In this document: in pieces, positions 23,599-34,570 of the stretch
Position numbering within the stretch: position 1 is the first letter of the stretch
Layout of the letters: each line of letters opens with the position of its first letter
Source of the DNA: Arctopsyche grandis
Lineage: Eukaryota > Arthropoda > Insecta > Trichoptera > Hydropsychidae
Length of the DNA stretch: 64,000 nt
Assembly: GCF_051622035.1 (NCBI RefSeq)
Contig: NC_135358.1
Location: 23,130,501-23,194,500, forward strand
Direction: 5' to 3'
Position numbers and translations under genes: made by a program
Notes under the pieces: model-generated
What the model saw: only the letters and a program-made list of their open reading frames with translations
Database searches by the model: none
What the model was told of the DNA's origin: nothing

Positions 23599-23725
23599 AT
23601 GTAAGTGCGGATAGTATTCTTTGGTACATTCTATATGGACGCGCATGAATGCGTAAATGCGCATGCGCGAATGGAGTATGAATACGTCCATATAATGTAC
23701 CAAAGAATACTATCCGCACTTGCAT
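23599..23725. repeat. Near-perfect 127-bp hairpin (MITE-like)
   Basis: The left arm 23603-23643 (AAGTGCGGATAGTATTCTTT ... ATATGGACG) is repeated inverted at 23684-23721 (CGTCCATAT ... AAAGAATACTATCCGCACTT). There is one 2-bp indel and a loop of about 40 bp. It lies between the CpG island and the Jerky-like coding exon, possibly in its 5' intron. Confidence 0.85.
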
Positions 23726-24170
23726 GACACCTGCAGGATACGCGTCGTGCTGGATAGGTATGAACAGACCTTTAACCTGTGAGGAGAACTTGAAACTTTT
23801 CAGAATGGTCGCCTTGTGAAATTCTCACTCGAAATTTAGGAAGGATACAAAGTGAAATAAAAAATTATTTGTTACATTTAGAAAGCTTTCTTAATTAAGT
23901 AAAAAAATTCTAAATTCTAACTTTTTTCATTATAATTGTAAATTGAATTTATATAAACATATTTATTATTCGAGAACAATTGATAATTTACCTTTAAAAT
24001 ATTTTTACAAATAATCATTAACAGAGATGAAAAATTGAAAACCTATTAATCAATCAAACATTTCTTTATTAAATGTAACAATTACAATGAAAATGCGATT
24101 TTTATTTGTCGTTTTGATAAATGATCAATTAATGGTTAATTTTTTTTCAGGTGGCTAATTTAAACACAAA

Positions 24171-25757
24171 ATGACGACTCAACTTGAAGATCCGTTGAAG
24201 ATATCGATGAAAAGAAAAAAAAATATGCTTACCATAAAAGAAAAATTGGAACTGATCGAAAAATACGAAAACGGAATTTCGGCGACAAAACTAGCGAAAG
24301 ATTATTGCATCGGTGTTCAGACGGTGCGTGACATCAGCAAGAACAAAAGTAAATTGGAAAAGTTTGCCAGAGATTGCGACAACGGTGCCGGCCCTTCGAG
24401 AAGGAAAAGCATGAAAAAATCGACATATGAAAATCTGGATATAGCTTTGCTTCAATGGTTCAATCAACAACGGACCCAAGGTGTATCTGTTACCGGTCCT
24501 ATGTGTACTCAGAAAGCTAAGTTAATATACGATCAATTGGGTTTAGAAGGCGAATTCTCCGCTTCGTCCGGCTGGCTCACTAGATTCAAACAACGGTATG
24601 GTATTCGAGAACTATCCGGACAAGGGGAAAAATCTAGTTCTTGTATTGCAGCTACTGATAGTTTCATCACTGATTTTCAAAAATTTGTTGCGCAAGAAAA
24701 TCTGCAACCCGACCAAATATATAGTGCCGATGAGATAAACCTGTATTGGAAAAGTTTACCTACCAGAATTCATGCCTATGTCAAAGAAGAATATATGCCC
24801 AAGACTTTCAACGATCGATTTACACTCATGTGCTGTGGGAATGCTTCTGGTAGTCATAAATTGAAACTTGTAATGGTCGGAATGGCAAAAAATCCAAGAT
24901 CGTTCAAAGCCAACGAAACCGGTAATCTACCAGTTTGTTATTATAATGAAAAAGGATTGAAAATAAATCGAGAAATTTTTGAAAATTGGTTTCAGAATGT
25001 TTTTGTACCGGAAGTTAAATCTCACTTGAAAGATAAAGGTATACAACAAAAATCAATTCTATTGTTGTTCAATACTGATTCATGTTCTTATCAAAATGTA
25101 CTCGAGTCAGAAGATGGTCTTGTGATTGTAAAGTTTCTACCTCCGAATACTATTTCGTTAATTCAACCTACAGATCAAAGAGTTAGTTCATTATTGAAAA
25201 AACAGTACCGTGCAAATCTTTTTAAAACGTATGCTTACAAAGAATCTGGTTTCGCATCATTTTGGAAAAATTTAACTGTTTTAGATGCTATTTATGGGGT
25301 ATCTCTTGCGTGGTCCGAGATTAGCCCTATAGCGTTTGTCCAATCGTGGAAGAAACTTCTTCCTAATTTAGACAGTCGTCATTTCATTTTAGGTGAAGAA
25401 GGAACTGATGTAACAGAAATAGTTGACATAATGAAGAATATTGATGGTTTTCAATATGTAAATAAAGAAAACGTCGATGAATGGCTGAAAAGTGATATGT
25501 GTGAAACTAGTTATAATAAAAAGAATGCTATCAATCTTTCCATTGTTGATGTTGCTTGCAATCATCATGCTGAGGAGGAAGAACTAGAGAGTGAAGAGGA
25601 AGAAGGTAAACGCATCGATCACAGCATAGCGTTACATTGTGTCGACACTTTGTTGAAGTATTTGAACCAATGGAATTATGAATACAATGATGTTGTAGCC
25701 GTAAAGAAAATCCGAACAGGTGTAAAGAGATTTATTAAAAATTCACAAATTAAATAA
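24171..25757 (+). CDS. Jerky/Tigger-like (pogo-family) transposase-derived protein, 528 aa, catalytic Asp lost
   Basis: Single intact exon. Residues about 14-66 form a CENP-B-type helix-turn-helix (LTIKEKLELIEKYENGISAT), about 85-150 a Tc5/CENP-B DNA-binding domain (GWLTRFKQRYGIRELSG), and about 183-380 a DDE_1 domain. The first Asp is kept (YSADE, D187) and the third is kept (LIQPTDQ, D335). The second, normally LLLDNAP, reads LLLFNTD with Phe at 300, so cleavage activity is probably lost. An acidic stretch lies near residues 470-490 (EEEELESEEEEG). Length and order match JRK/JRKL proteins (about 520-556 aa), which bind DNA or RNA in the nucleus. The ATG is preceded by TTTTTTTTCAG (acceptor about 24141-24150), implying a 5'-UTR intron. 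AATAAA overlaps the stop. No terminal repeats with TA duplications were found around it. A host-domesticated gene is likely; an old inactive transposon is the alternative. Confidence 0.85.
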   Translation: MTTQLEDPLKISMKRKKNMLTIKEKLELIEKYENGISATKLAKDYCIGVQTVRDISKNKSKLEKFARDCDNGAGPSRRKSMKKSTYENLDIALLQWFNQQRTQGVSVTGPMCTQKAKLIYDQLGLEGEFSASSGWLTRFKQRYGIRELSGQGEKSSSCIAATDSFITDFQKFVAQENLQPDQIYSADEINLYWKSLPTRIHAYVKEEYMPKTFNDRFTLMCCGNASGSHKLKLVMVGMAKNPRSFKANETGNLPVCYYNEKGLKINREIFENWFQNVFVPEVKSHLKDKGIQQKSILLLFNTDSCSYQNVLESEDGLVIVKFLPPNTISLIQPTDQRVSSLLKKQYRANLFKTYAYKESGFASFWKNLTVLDAIYGVSLAWSEISPIAFVQSWKKLLPNLDSRHFILGEEGTDVTEIVDIMKNIDGFQYVNKENVDEWLKSDMCETSYNKKNAINLSIVDVACNHHAEEEELESEEEEGKRIDHSIALHCVDTLLKYLNQWNYEYNDVVAVKKIRTGVKRFIKNSQIK

Positions 25758-27040
25758 ATGTAATTTTTTATGAGCTAATGAAATTGTTTTTCAATTCTTT
25801 CCTTGTAATGATTTTTTAAAGTATGAATAATAGACTAGTCTTTTTGATTTAATTTTTGTTACAGAGAAGTATTCCAAGTCGTACAATTTTATTTAAAGAT
25901 TACTTATTTATTCATTGTTCACAATTGATAAATATTGTTTCATCCAAAAAATAATCATTTCAGAGTTTAATTTTATTTCAGGATTTGTGTATAGGAATGA
26001 AATATTTTGTTATGCCAACAGATGTCACAATATTGTAAATATAAATATTTATTCAGTTCTAGAATGAATACAATTTGTGCAACAAGAAATTATTAATATG
26101 AAATTGAAAATAAGTAGTATGAAAGTCTTGGAAGTGTGTACACGATATTCTTATAATCATGGTTTATAGTCGATTATAAATTATTATAGACACTTGAGAT
26201 TTTTCAACTATTATTATTAATTGCTAAGCTATTTATTAAAATGAGTTTACAGAATATTTTTAGTTTAAGTCTGTGGCTGAAAAGTAAAAAATCAATTTAT
26301 TTTAATTTACAAAAAAACCATATCCAAGATTGGATAAGTAGGTAATCATCATTTCATATTAGTTTTATTCATAGTCATGCATATATTATGTGTATCAACC
26401 CATGTATAAAGCCATATTTATAATATGTATATAAGCGATTGTTTTTTTTTTGGATTTTGAATGTACATAATACAAGGGTAAGTGTCGCTTGAAGACTTAT
26501 ATATAAAACAGTCCAAAACAAACATGTCGTTTACAAGTTGAATTGGAGCTGTTTAATTACATAGCACTTGTCAAGTTTAACCGCCAAAGAATGTTTTGGA
26601 ATTGATTGTTTCCCGGTTGTCATGCTGACCTAGAGGTTCAAAACATTACAGAAGTTTGCTATTGATCCTGACAACGAGGTCATATTCACCATAATTTCTT
26701 CGCTGAAATGAAACGAATCAAGATTTATACTTTGCAACATTGAACGATAGATTATATTAGAATAGATTTATGAAAACAGCATAACTTTTTTAATATAATC
26801 GATTAGATATACATACATATGTGACGCAGACAAATACTGATCTTGCTTTTGGTAAAAATATTTTTTTGTAAGGGGTTGAAAAAGAAAATTTTATTTTTTT
26901 AACTAATATATGTATATTAAACTTCCAACATAATGAAAAATTATAATCTCCAGTAGTTTATGAATATCAATATTATATATAGCAGAACCTGATATAGATT
27001 TGTTAATAAAATCTTATTAGATTCTAATACGAAATTTTTA
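25758..27040. other. Downstream of the Jerky-like gene: no gene seen
   Basis: AT-rich, presumably including the 3' UTR (AATAAA at 25754-25759). No further coding or clear repeat structure. Confidence 0.35.
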
Positions 27041-27345
27041 TTTATTCTAGGGGTTGTAGTGTGTGGTCACAGTAGTTTGTGACGTAGCATTTACCCCTGA
27101 ATCGATGGTGTAGGTTTGCGGGTCTCGTGTGTACCAACAAAACAGTCGTCCACTCAGCTGGTCCTCGGATGGCCACCAGACATAACTGCTGGAACTTGGT
27201 GCGGACTATTGGCGGCAAAAGACTTCCATCGTGGCGACCTGCATGGAGAAATGGTTCGGTGAAAAGCGGCTGTGGCTTTTCGGAAACCATTTGCCCCTTC
27301 TACCACGCAGGCAAACAAACTCATTCATATCTTTATTACTGAAAT
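27041..27345. other. Compositionally distinct island, unassigned
   Basis: About 300 bp clearly GC-richer than its flanks. Frames are open on both strands, but without a recognisable motif and without convincing paired splice sites. It could be a transposon fragment or a noncoding exon. Confidence 0.3.
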
Positions 27346-28386
27346 TAATCGAGTAAACTATGTATTTACTACATAGTTAATCATTACATTAAGTTGTGTA
27401 TTCGTAAGTTATTGTTATTCTCTATTTTCCATTAATTGAATCTGAACGTAAAAATATATGGAATTTAATTTTTCTTGTAGAATACTACTTCTTATAATAT
27501 ACTTTAATATCATATTAAATTGTATGATTAAGAGTCTGAAGTTGTACATATTTTTCGGCTCCAAACGGTGTGTTTGAAATTCGGTCACCCCCTAAATTTA
27601 TAATCGTTACTTTATAATGATAATATTTTAAATCTCAAAAATATGAGTATGTAAACATTAAAATATGGGTAAATAAATTTATTCAGTAATTGTATACTGT
27701 CATATTGAAGGCTAAATTATATTGTATGTCAGGGGTTGTTTAGAGGTACACGAAAAAAAATATGAATGGCGGAAAATCATCGCAATCATAATTTCTGATT
27801 TTTCTACCCGCCGATTATTAATTATTTTCGTCTTTTTTGTCAAATACAAAATTGAAATAAGAAATATGTAGAAAAAAAAAACTGGATGTATAAAGTAACA
27901 TTTCCTACATTCGAAGAAATATTTAAAATTCAAATAAATAGCATTTTGACAAACTATTGTCTCAAATAGGTTGGCAGTACATTTGTATACATACATATGT
28001 ATGGGAGCTTTCTATGAATTTTAATATTTTTAAGCTCCATATGTGTAATTGGGAAGTGGGGCGTTTGAAGGCTAATTAAATTACAAAAAAAGTCTACTAT
28101 GAGGAGTACAGCTTTTGGAAATGGGCTGCCAAGGGATACGCGAGTCAAAGGTTGGGGAATGGTGTTCTAGAAGATATTATACTAATTTATCTATTTAAAC
28201 AATGTTGAATACGGTTGAAACATTATACATTTATGTACATTTATTTTGTTTTGATTGACATGCTTAAATTGGTCCTGATTTGCTAAAAATATCAATGTAT
28301 TTTTGAACTATATATTTTTTAAAGAAAACTAGCAATCGCGCCCTTTTCAGATTAAAATGTATTTATATACATATGTATGAATGTAA
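27346..28386. other. Intergenic: nothing recognised
   Basis: AT-rich low-complexity sequence. Confidence 0.3.
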
Positions 28387-28688
28387 CAGTGGCGTGCCTT
28401 GAAAATCTCCCCGTTTTTATCGCACAGTGCACGATCAGGATACAAGGGGACTAGGTGACGGTCATAACTAAAGCCCGGACCCTGAGGGGGCCGTTTATTG
28501 TTCAAATGTTGTAAATGCATTGTTAAATGTTTGCCGAACCTTTTTTACAAAGCATTTACAACAATTGAACAATAAACGGCACGCTTCCGGTCTTACCTCT
28601 AGTCATAACCAGTCCCCTTGTATCTTGTTCTCGCACATGTAAGTGATGCTGTGCGATAAAAACAGGGAGATTTCCACGGCACACCACA
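28387..28688. mobile_element. CAGTGGCGTGC-family MITE interrupted by a nested element
   Basis: The left end CAGTGGCGTGCCTTGAAAAT and right end GATTTCCACGGCACACCAC belong to the palindromic family. Inner GGGGACTAGGTGACG / AGTCCCCTTGTATC blocks are split by a second element (28469-28601). Confidence 0.8.
28469..28601. mobile_element. Nested hAT-like MITE with 8-bp target duplication
   Basis: Flanked by GTCATAAC at 28461-28468 and 28602-28609, an exact 8-bp duplication of host MITE sequence. Internal arms CCGTTTATTGTTCAA and TTGAACAATAAACGG form a hairpin. The 8-bp duplication fits the hAT superfamily. A related end is at 18594. Confidence 0.75.
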
Positions 28689-30040
28689 TTGTACCTAAAT
28701 TAAAATATAGTATGTATATACATATGTCACAGTGAAATTATATTTCGATTGAAAATATATTTTCACTTACGTTTCAGTGAAATCATAACCAGTTCTGTTT
28801 TCAGGGTTGGTTTTATTAATTTAAGATTAGATTGTTAGGGTTGGTATTATTTAAGGGTTAGGTTAGTTTTGTTAATAAAAGCTGATTATAGCGAAAGTAA
28901 AATTTCGCTACGACCAAAGACTTAAACCCAATTTTTCTATTTTTAGCTTTATAATAATTGCTTCCTTCCACATGAGCGATTTTGCTTTAGGAACTCTTCG
29001 ATCCAGGGTCTGAAACCAGTCTAAAAGTAAAACAAAGTAGTAAGGATACCGTGAGATGGTACAGTGCTTTGGTATAGATATACTAAGTACACCTATACCC
29101 AATTTGGTGTTTGGAAAAACTATGACTAAACATACATATGTACATATATAGTGGGTAAACGGATGTATGTACATACGAGCATTCATTCATTTTTGAATGG
29201 ATTTTTTTATATATTAATTCATGTAATATTTTATGGATATAAGTATATGAGTCTTATTTTGAGCGTCATAGCTGTTGGGATATTTAAAATTATTTATGAA
29301 AACATTTTAAGAAAAAAAGCAAAACCACATCGCGTGTGTGAAATTCAAGATATTATGATAAAAACTCCTCCAAGAAAATTTATTGTAGAATATATTCGTT
29401 ATCTTTCTGATCGGCAAACAAATAGCGTTCTTGAAAGTCTATGTTAGCCACCGCAAATGTGAATATAATCACCATCTACATACATACATAATATGTACAT
29501 ATGTGTGTACATATATATATTCCTATGTACTAATAAATTAACGAAGAAAGTGAAGGGCGAGAAGTTGAAAATGTCACGGTCGGCCTCCGTCAGTTTATCA
29601 TTTAACAATGTACATAAATATATAAAGCTTTATAAAACCTATTAAATTTTTTTACTACATATACATATGTATGTATGTATGCATAATATATTGAGTACGA
29701 GTACGTTGACTTTTTAAACGATTTATAGAATTTAAATCGATGCCCGAAACCTTAATGACTCTCGATCAGTTTTACAGTAATAGCCAAAATAATATTTACA
29801 ATTTAATGAGTACAAAATCGACTGGGTACGAATTCATGGACGAAAAATGGGGTTACAACTATTGATTTACTTATACATACATGTTTTCCGACTTTTCTAA
29901 ATAAAAAGTATATGTATAGCAAAAACTTGAAATAGTCATTAAAATTGGAAGACGTATGTATACGGGGCACATTTAGCCACGAGCTTGGCTTAGGGTCTTT
30001 CATTTGAAAGGGTCTCATAAATTTGGTTAATATTAAAGTA
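28689..30040. other. Intergenic: no gene supported
   Basis: AT-rich with TACATA repeats. A plus-strand frame at about 29151-29447 is open but hydrophobic and simple, without a motif. No splice-consistent model was found. Confidence 0.3.
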
Positions 30041-30044
30041 TGCT

Positions 30045-30137
30045 GATGGAATCGTCTCTAAACGCTGCCTTCAACTTGGCACAGGATCTGAAGAAGTGGA
30101 GGCAGATCGACCACCGGATCCTAGATGATAAATGACC
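30045..30137 (+). mobile_element. Short fragment resembling a LINE reverse-transcriptase C-terminus
   Basis: The frame reads MESSLNAAFNLAQDLKKWRQ and ends in DDK and a stop. This resembles the A-x-NLA-x-D-x-x-x-WR pattern at the C-terminus of some retroelement polyproteins. It is too short for subfamily assignment. Confidence 0.35.
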
Positions 30138-30234
30138 AAGACGAGAAAGAATAAATTATGTTACCAAATTATTAATGAAAAAATCATAAAAATATTTTAA
30201 AATTGAAATAGTTTGGAGTTTGAATTTTAAGATA

Positions 30235-30700
30235 TTGTTGCGTAAGGGTGGGTGGAGGATCCAAATGAAAGGCCAAGGTCGCTTCATAGCAATTATAGGG
30301 TGATTAAGGAGATTCACACACCGCCAGTGCTCCTTCCAGAATTATCTGATATGGCCTAAGTACCAGCTTATAAAGGGCAGGTCGCTCAATGCATCGTCCT
30401 CGACACGTTTGTTTACCTATTGTTTCGTCACCTACGGTCTCGTACAACGTACGGTCTCACCGTTTTACGCTCGTCTGAATTCTAGGAATTAGCGGAGATG
30501 CCGCTCTCAGTTCTGAGAACTCTAGCGGGAAATGACCGAGTGCCGTTACCGACCACTAAGTCAATTTGGGGGTCTTCATTGTTCCCCCCCCCCCCCGACT
30601 GCACTCAAGGCGGGAGATAATCCTCGAATCCAATTAAGACAACGGCTCCTTTTTACCTACGCTACATTGCCTCCCTCTTACAAATTATAACTGATAAATC
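30235..30700. repeat. Possible solo LTR or LTR fragment
   Basis: GC-richer block with a TATAAAGG box at about 30370, poly-C at 30583-30597 and promoter-like organisation, without coding capacity. Ends and target duplication were not resolved, so the LTR label is tentative. Confidence 0.25.
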
Positions 30701-31690
30701 TACAGTGGAAGCTACATTTACCTCAGATAGTCACAGTTACATTTACAATGACAGCGGTTATCTTTACAGTGAATACAAAAACGCGCTGTTACAATGGAAA
30801 CAATTACATAAAATTAGTCATCCGATGTTCTACACGTGGAAATCATTATTTGGTGTTTCTTCAGTTTAAAATTTCTCACGTGGTTGGTCCATGTTGCCCA
30901 TGTCACCAATGTCCGAATTTGCTACGGTGGCCCTATCTTCATATGTCATGTGGCCCAGGATCTTGTTGCAGACCAACATCCAACCCAGAACGTGCACCTA
31001 TGCCATGTTCCTGAAGAATCGCCCCCATCCACACAAAAGTGACAAAAGTCCATGTTGCTCGGTCACCAACTTCCAAATTTTCTTTTTGCCCAAGCTACAA
31101 TATTTTAAAGGCGTAAAAATATTAATTCACATATATCTACATACATACATACATACGTAGATATTATAATTTTGGTAAATTTATATTGAAAATACAAACT
31201 CAAATAACGACTTACTCAAAAAAAAAAATGTCAAAAATCATGGATATTTCAAGATGTGACACGGCATCAAAGTTAAGTTAGGTTTTTCTGAATTTTGACA
31301 CACCTAGCTTATAAGTTTCGCCATCACTGGCTTAGGGTCTCACTTATCTAAAATCCGATCCTGTAATGTTTGGAACGAAATCATTATTTATACAGACTTA
31401 CTCCTTTGTTGTAAAACAATACTTTCTGTATGTATGTAATTCATCAGATATAAATTAAAAATAGATTTAGTGTCGGAAAATCATTGGCTATTTTATTGCG
31501 TGTTTGGTTGTCGTTTAAGACAAAACATCCTTGAGGCGTTTTTGATTACAGTCACGCTAAATGTGAAAAGTTTGAAGAGCTTTGAAAATATAATTAAATG
31601 AAAATAAACTGGAATTAAAAAAATCAGTGAAAATTCGAATTTAAAAATTGTATATCTACATATGTTGTATGTATGTAAGTTTAGTAACAT
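30701..31690. other. Intergenic: nothing firmly recognised
   Basis: A Cys/His/Pro-rich stretch is open in several overlapping plus frames at 30836-31160, which argues against a real coding exon. The rest is AT-rich. Confidence 0.25.
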
Positions 31691-31699
31691 ATGAATGTA

Positions 31700-31875
31700 C
31701 GGTTCGGTGATTATTGGTCACAAAGCGCTCGCTCAAAAGTCACTAAAATCTCTATAACGGAACATCTGGCAGCCGAAAAGTCCATCATATTAACGATAAT
31801 TATCATACTAAAAAGAACTCGAGTGCCAAATATTCCGTATTCGCGATTTTCATGGCAAAAATTGTCTTTTGGGTG
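31700..31875 (-). repeat. Dispersed repeat, longer copy (inverted relative to 3.2 kb)
   Basis: The reverse complement matches 3261-3360 in ordered blocks and contains about 90 bp more internally than that copy. Confidence 0.6.
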
Positions 31876-32130
31876 ATCGCCATGTGACTAATAATCCAAT
31901 TACCGAATGTACATACATACTTCATATTGTAGGCGGGGTAGGAAGTGTTGACCGTATCCCAGCCTAACGAAATACTGTTGTGCTTGTTTTAAGTTGTTTT
32001 ATTGTTTGCCTAAATATTGTACAAGTGTATTAGAATATTTGAGGAAGTTTTCTCGAAGCGGCTATTGGCTGTTGACTTGGTGTCGTGATGGCCGCTGGAT
32101 CTGCAATGTGTCGTTGCTCTGGATCCGGCT

Positions 32131-32290
32131 ATGTTCAGATGTCTCTGGATATGGCAGTGTGTTGCTGGCTCGGCATTCGGCTATGTTCAGAAGGTCTCTG
32201 GATATGGCAGTGTGTTGCTGGCTCGGCGTTTGGCTATGTTCAGATGTCTCTGGATATGGCAGTGTGTTGCAGGCTCGGCATTCGGCTATG
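32131..32290 (+). repeat. 52/53-bp minisatellite, three units plus a partial
   Basis: Units begin ATGTTCAG at 32131, 32183 and 32236, with a partial at 32288. Each contains TCTCTGGATATGGCAGTGTG and GGCTCGGC. Divergence between units is a few bases. It lies in a TG-rich segment (about 31970-32830) that may be an LTR or other repeat. Confidence 0.85.
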
Positions 32291-32540
32291 TTGCAAGCGT
32301 TCTTCCATTGTAGGGTAGTGTAGTGGTAGCTGTTCAGATGCTGGATGTCGACTGGTTCGCTGTTGTGTGTCGACTCTTGTTGCTGTGGGTCGACTGAAGT
32401 TGTTTGGGGTGGACCTCCTTTTATATTGTTTTTAGGGATCCACGTGACCTGTGTTTGGCGATTGATTCCGAGAAGTGCACGTGGTGTTTACGTGTGCAAG
32501 TTATGCGAGGAATGTGGTTTGTTGTTTAGGGTGGACGTTT

Positions 32541-32700
32541 CTCGAATGTTTGGCGTCGTTCCACTCGATTTAGTTTAATGGATGCAGGTGTTCTTCGTGT
32601 CGTTCTGCTTGGTTTGTTGGGGTGGAATATGCTCGAATGTTTGGCGTCGTTCCACTCGATTTGGTTTAATGGATGCAGGTGTTCTTCGACTTGAGATGAC
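32541..32700 (+). repeat. 91-bp tandem duplication
   Basis: CTCGAATGTTTGGCGTCGTT and the following 50 bases, including GGATGCAGGTGTTCTTCG, occur at 32541 and again at 32632. Confidence 0.85.
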
Positions 32701-32829
32701 GTCAATGGTTGAGCGTGAGAAATTTATTCTCCGTCGCACTAGATGTTTCGATGGCGATGACGAGATTCCTACAATATATTCAGTTCTTTGTTCACTAGCT
32801 GTCCACTCCTGACATTTAAGTGGGATCGT

Positions 32830-33360
32830 GTGTTCTTGAATTTTTCTCGCGTGTGGATTATTTAATTTATTGAAATTTTTATTCAGATCGACATTCAGCA
32901 GCGTTAACGTTTCGGTTTCGACACGCTATCATATCAAATAATACCAAAGCAACAACATTTTAAAGTTATGAATACAACTGCTAGCTGATTGGTAAACTGA
33001 AAATGCCAACTTCTTAAATATTCTAAACCGAACCCTTTCAATAGATGGCACGACAATATTTGATTTTTAGAACCTATTCATATAAATTAATAAACAGTTG
33101 ATTAATTTATTTGATGAAATAAATGTGATGGCGATATGATACAAATAAATAAAATATTGTATAGAAAGGCAATACCGACTCGACAATTTTATTAAAATTT
33201 ATGAGGCAAAACGTTATTAACGATTCATATTACAAATTAAAAATCATTCATATTACAATTTAAGCACTGCATCAAGAAGTTTATTAATCTTTTGAATGAT
33301 AAATTATTCATTATTCTGAAATATTAGATATGTTGAAAACGCATACCTATTATTTTATTA
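32830..33360. other. Intergenic: nothing recognised
   Basis: AT-rich sequence after the TG-rich block; no coding or repeat structure identified. Confidence 0.3.
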
Positions 33361-33412
33361 ATACCAGGAAGGCCTAACAGGTAAACCCAATGCGCTTTCC
33401 TGGCCAATGATA
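33361..33412 (-). mobile_element. SINE 3'-end fragment
   Basis: ACCAGGAAGGCCTAACAGGT and AATGCGCTTTCCTGGCCAAT are the reverse complement of the 3' part of the SINE at 60487-60925. Confidence 0.65.
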
Positions 33413-33517
33413 ATTATATAAACATATACTACATATATCTATATATACACGTATACACAAATACACATATGTATGTACATACACAGGCATATAAATACAT
33501 AAATATACAAAATACAT

Positions 33518-33628
<111 letters not shown>

Positions 33629-34005
33629 CTCATTAGTTCTAGCCCGAATTGGCAGAAACAGAGTTCTGGAGCGAGATTCTCTCAGCTTCCCAGGTACCTA
33701 AAGTTTGAGGCTAAACAGAACTTCAGGAAGGTGACATTCACCCCTTAGAATTTTCTGAAAAAGCTTACCTAGTTGAGCATTTCTACGTCTAAGGAGTCAA
33801 AGCCCAAGGAGCCCATAGCAAAATTACTTATATTGTAATACTTTTTCCACAATTTTTATTTCCGTATCCAATTTCTATTCAAACTCTCAAACCTGTATGT
33901 GCTTAGATTCTTGACTTCATAAACATCAGTGGAGATTGACCATCACTCGCCTTTCATTTTTAGATAGAATTTGTTTAAATGTGTTTAAATTTGTTTAAAT
34001 GTGTA

Positions 34006-34043
34006 ACACCAGTGTTCCGCGGAACATAGTTTGAGAAACCCTG
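34006..34043 (-). mobile_element. hAT-type terminal inverted repeat fragment
   Basis: On the minus strand it reads CAGGGTTTCTCAAACTATGT followed by TCCGCGGAACACTGG. The CAGGGTTTCTCAAACT start is a well-known hAT end. Its partner was not found nearby. Confidence 0.5.
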
Positions 34044-34369
34044 CAGTAGATGATCGAGATCTGGAAAAAAAGACAATGTGACACTTGTCAATGCTAACCG
34101 GAAGATAATTTGAGTAGGACCAAACAACGATTGAATCTAAATCGTTCTATGGCAGAATAGCATCAGATGAAGATTCAACGCACCTAAAAAGTTTCAGATC
34201 ATCTGCATATAATAAGATCTTGAAGTTGTGAAATATTTCCCTATTATATTTGAAATGCATTAATTGATTGACAAATGTAAAGTAAATACGGGACAAATAT
34301 AAAGTAAATACTGAGTTGGAGTACCATGAGGTAGTATACCAAAAATAGCGATTATATGTACTTATCGAC

Positions 34370-34570
34370 TAAAGATGGACAAAAAAAAGTGCTAGGTGGT
34401 ACCTGAAAGAACGTGAAAAGTTGAAAGGAAGGTAGCAAGGAAATGGTAGACGAAATTAAGAAAATGTGTGGGGTGAGATGGATGAGAGTTGCGCAAAACA
34501 GAGACGAATGAAAGCGTGATGGAGAGGCCTTCATCCAGCAGTGGATGGAACTGTATGTGATGATGTACAT
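34370..34570 (+). mobile_element. LINE 3'-end fragment, copy 1
   Basis: Shares GGAAATGGTAGACGAAATTA, AGAGTTGCGCAAAACAGAGA and GGAGAGGCCTTCATCCAGCA with the reverse complement of 42580-42700 and 57330-57520. It ends at a GATGATG tail. Confidence 0.75.

Noticed and set aside
30836..31160. Cys/His-rich frames suggesting zinc fingers
   Set aside because: Cys and His do not fall into any regular zinc-finger spacing, and three overlapping frames are equally open.
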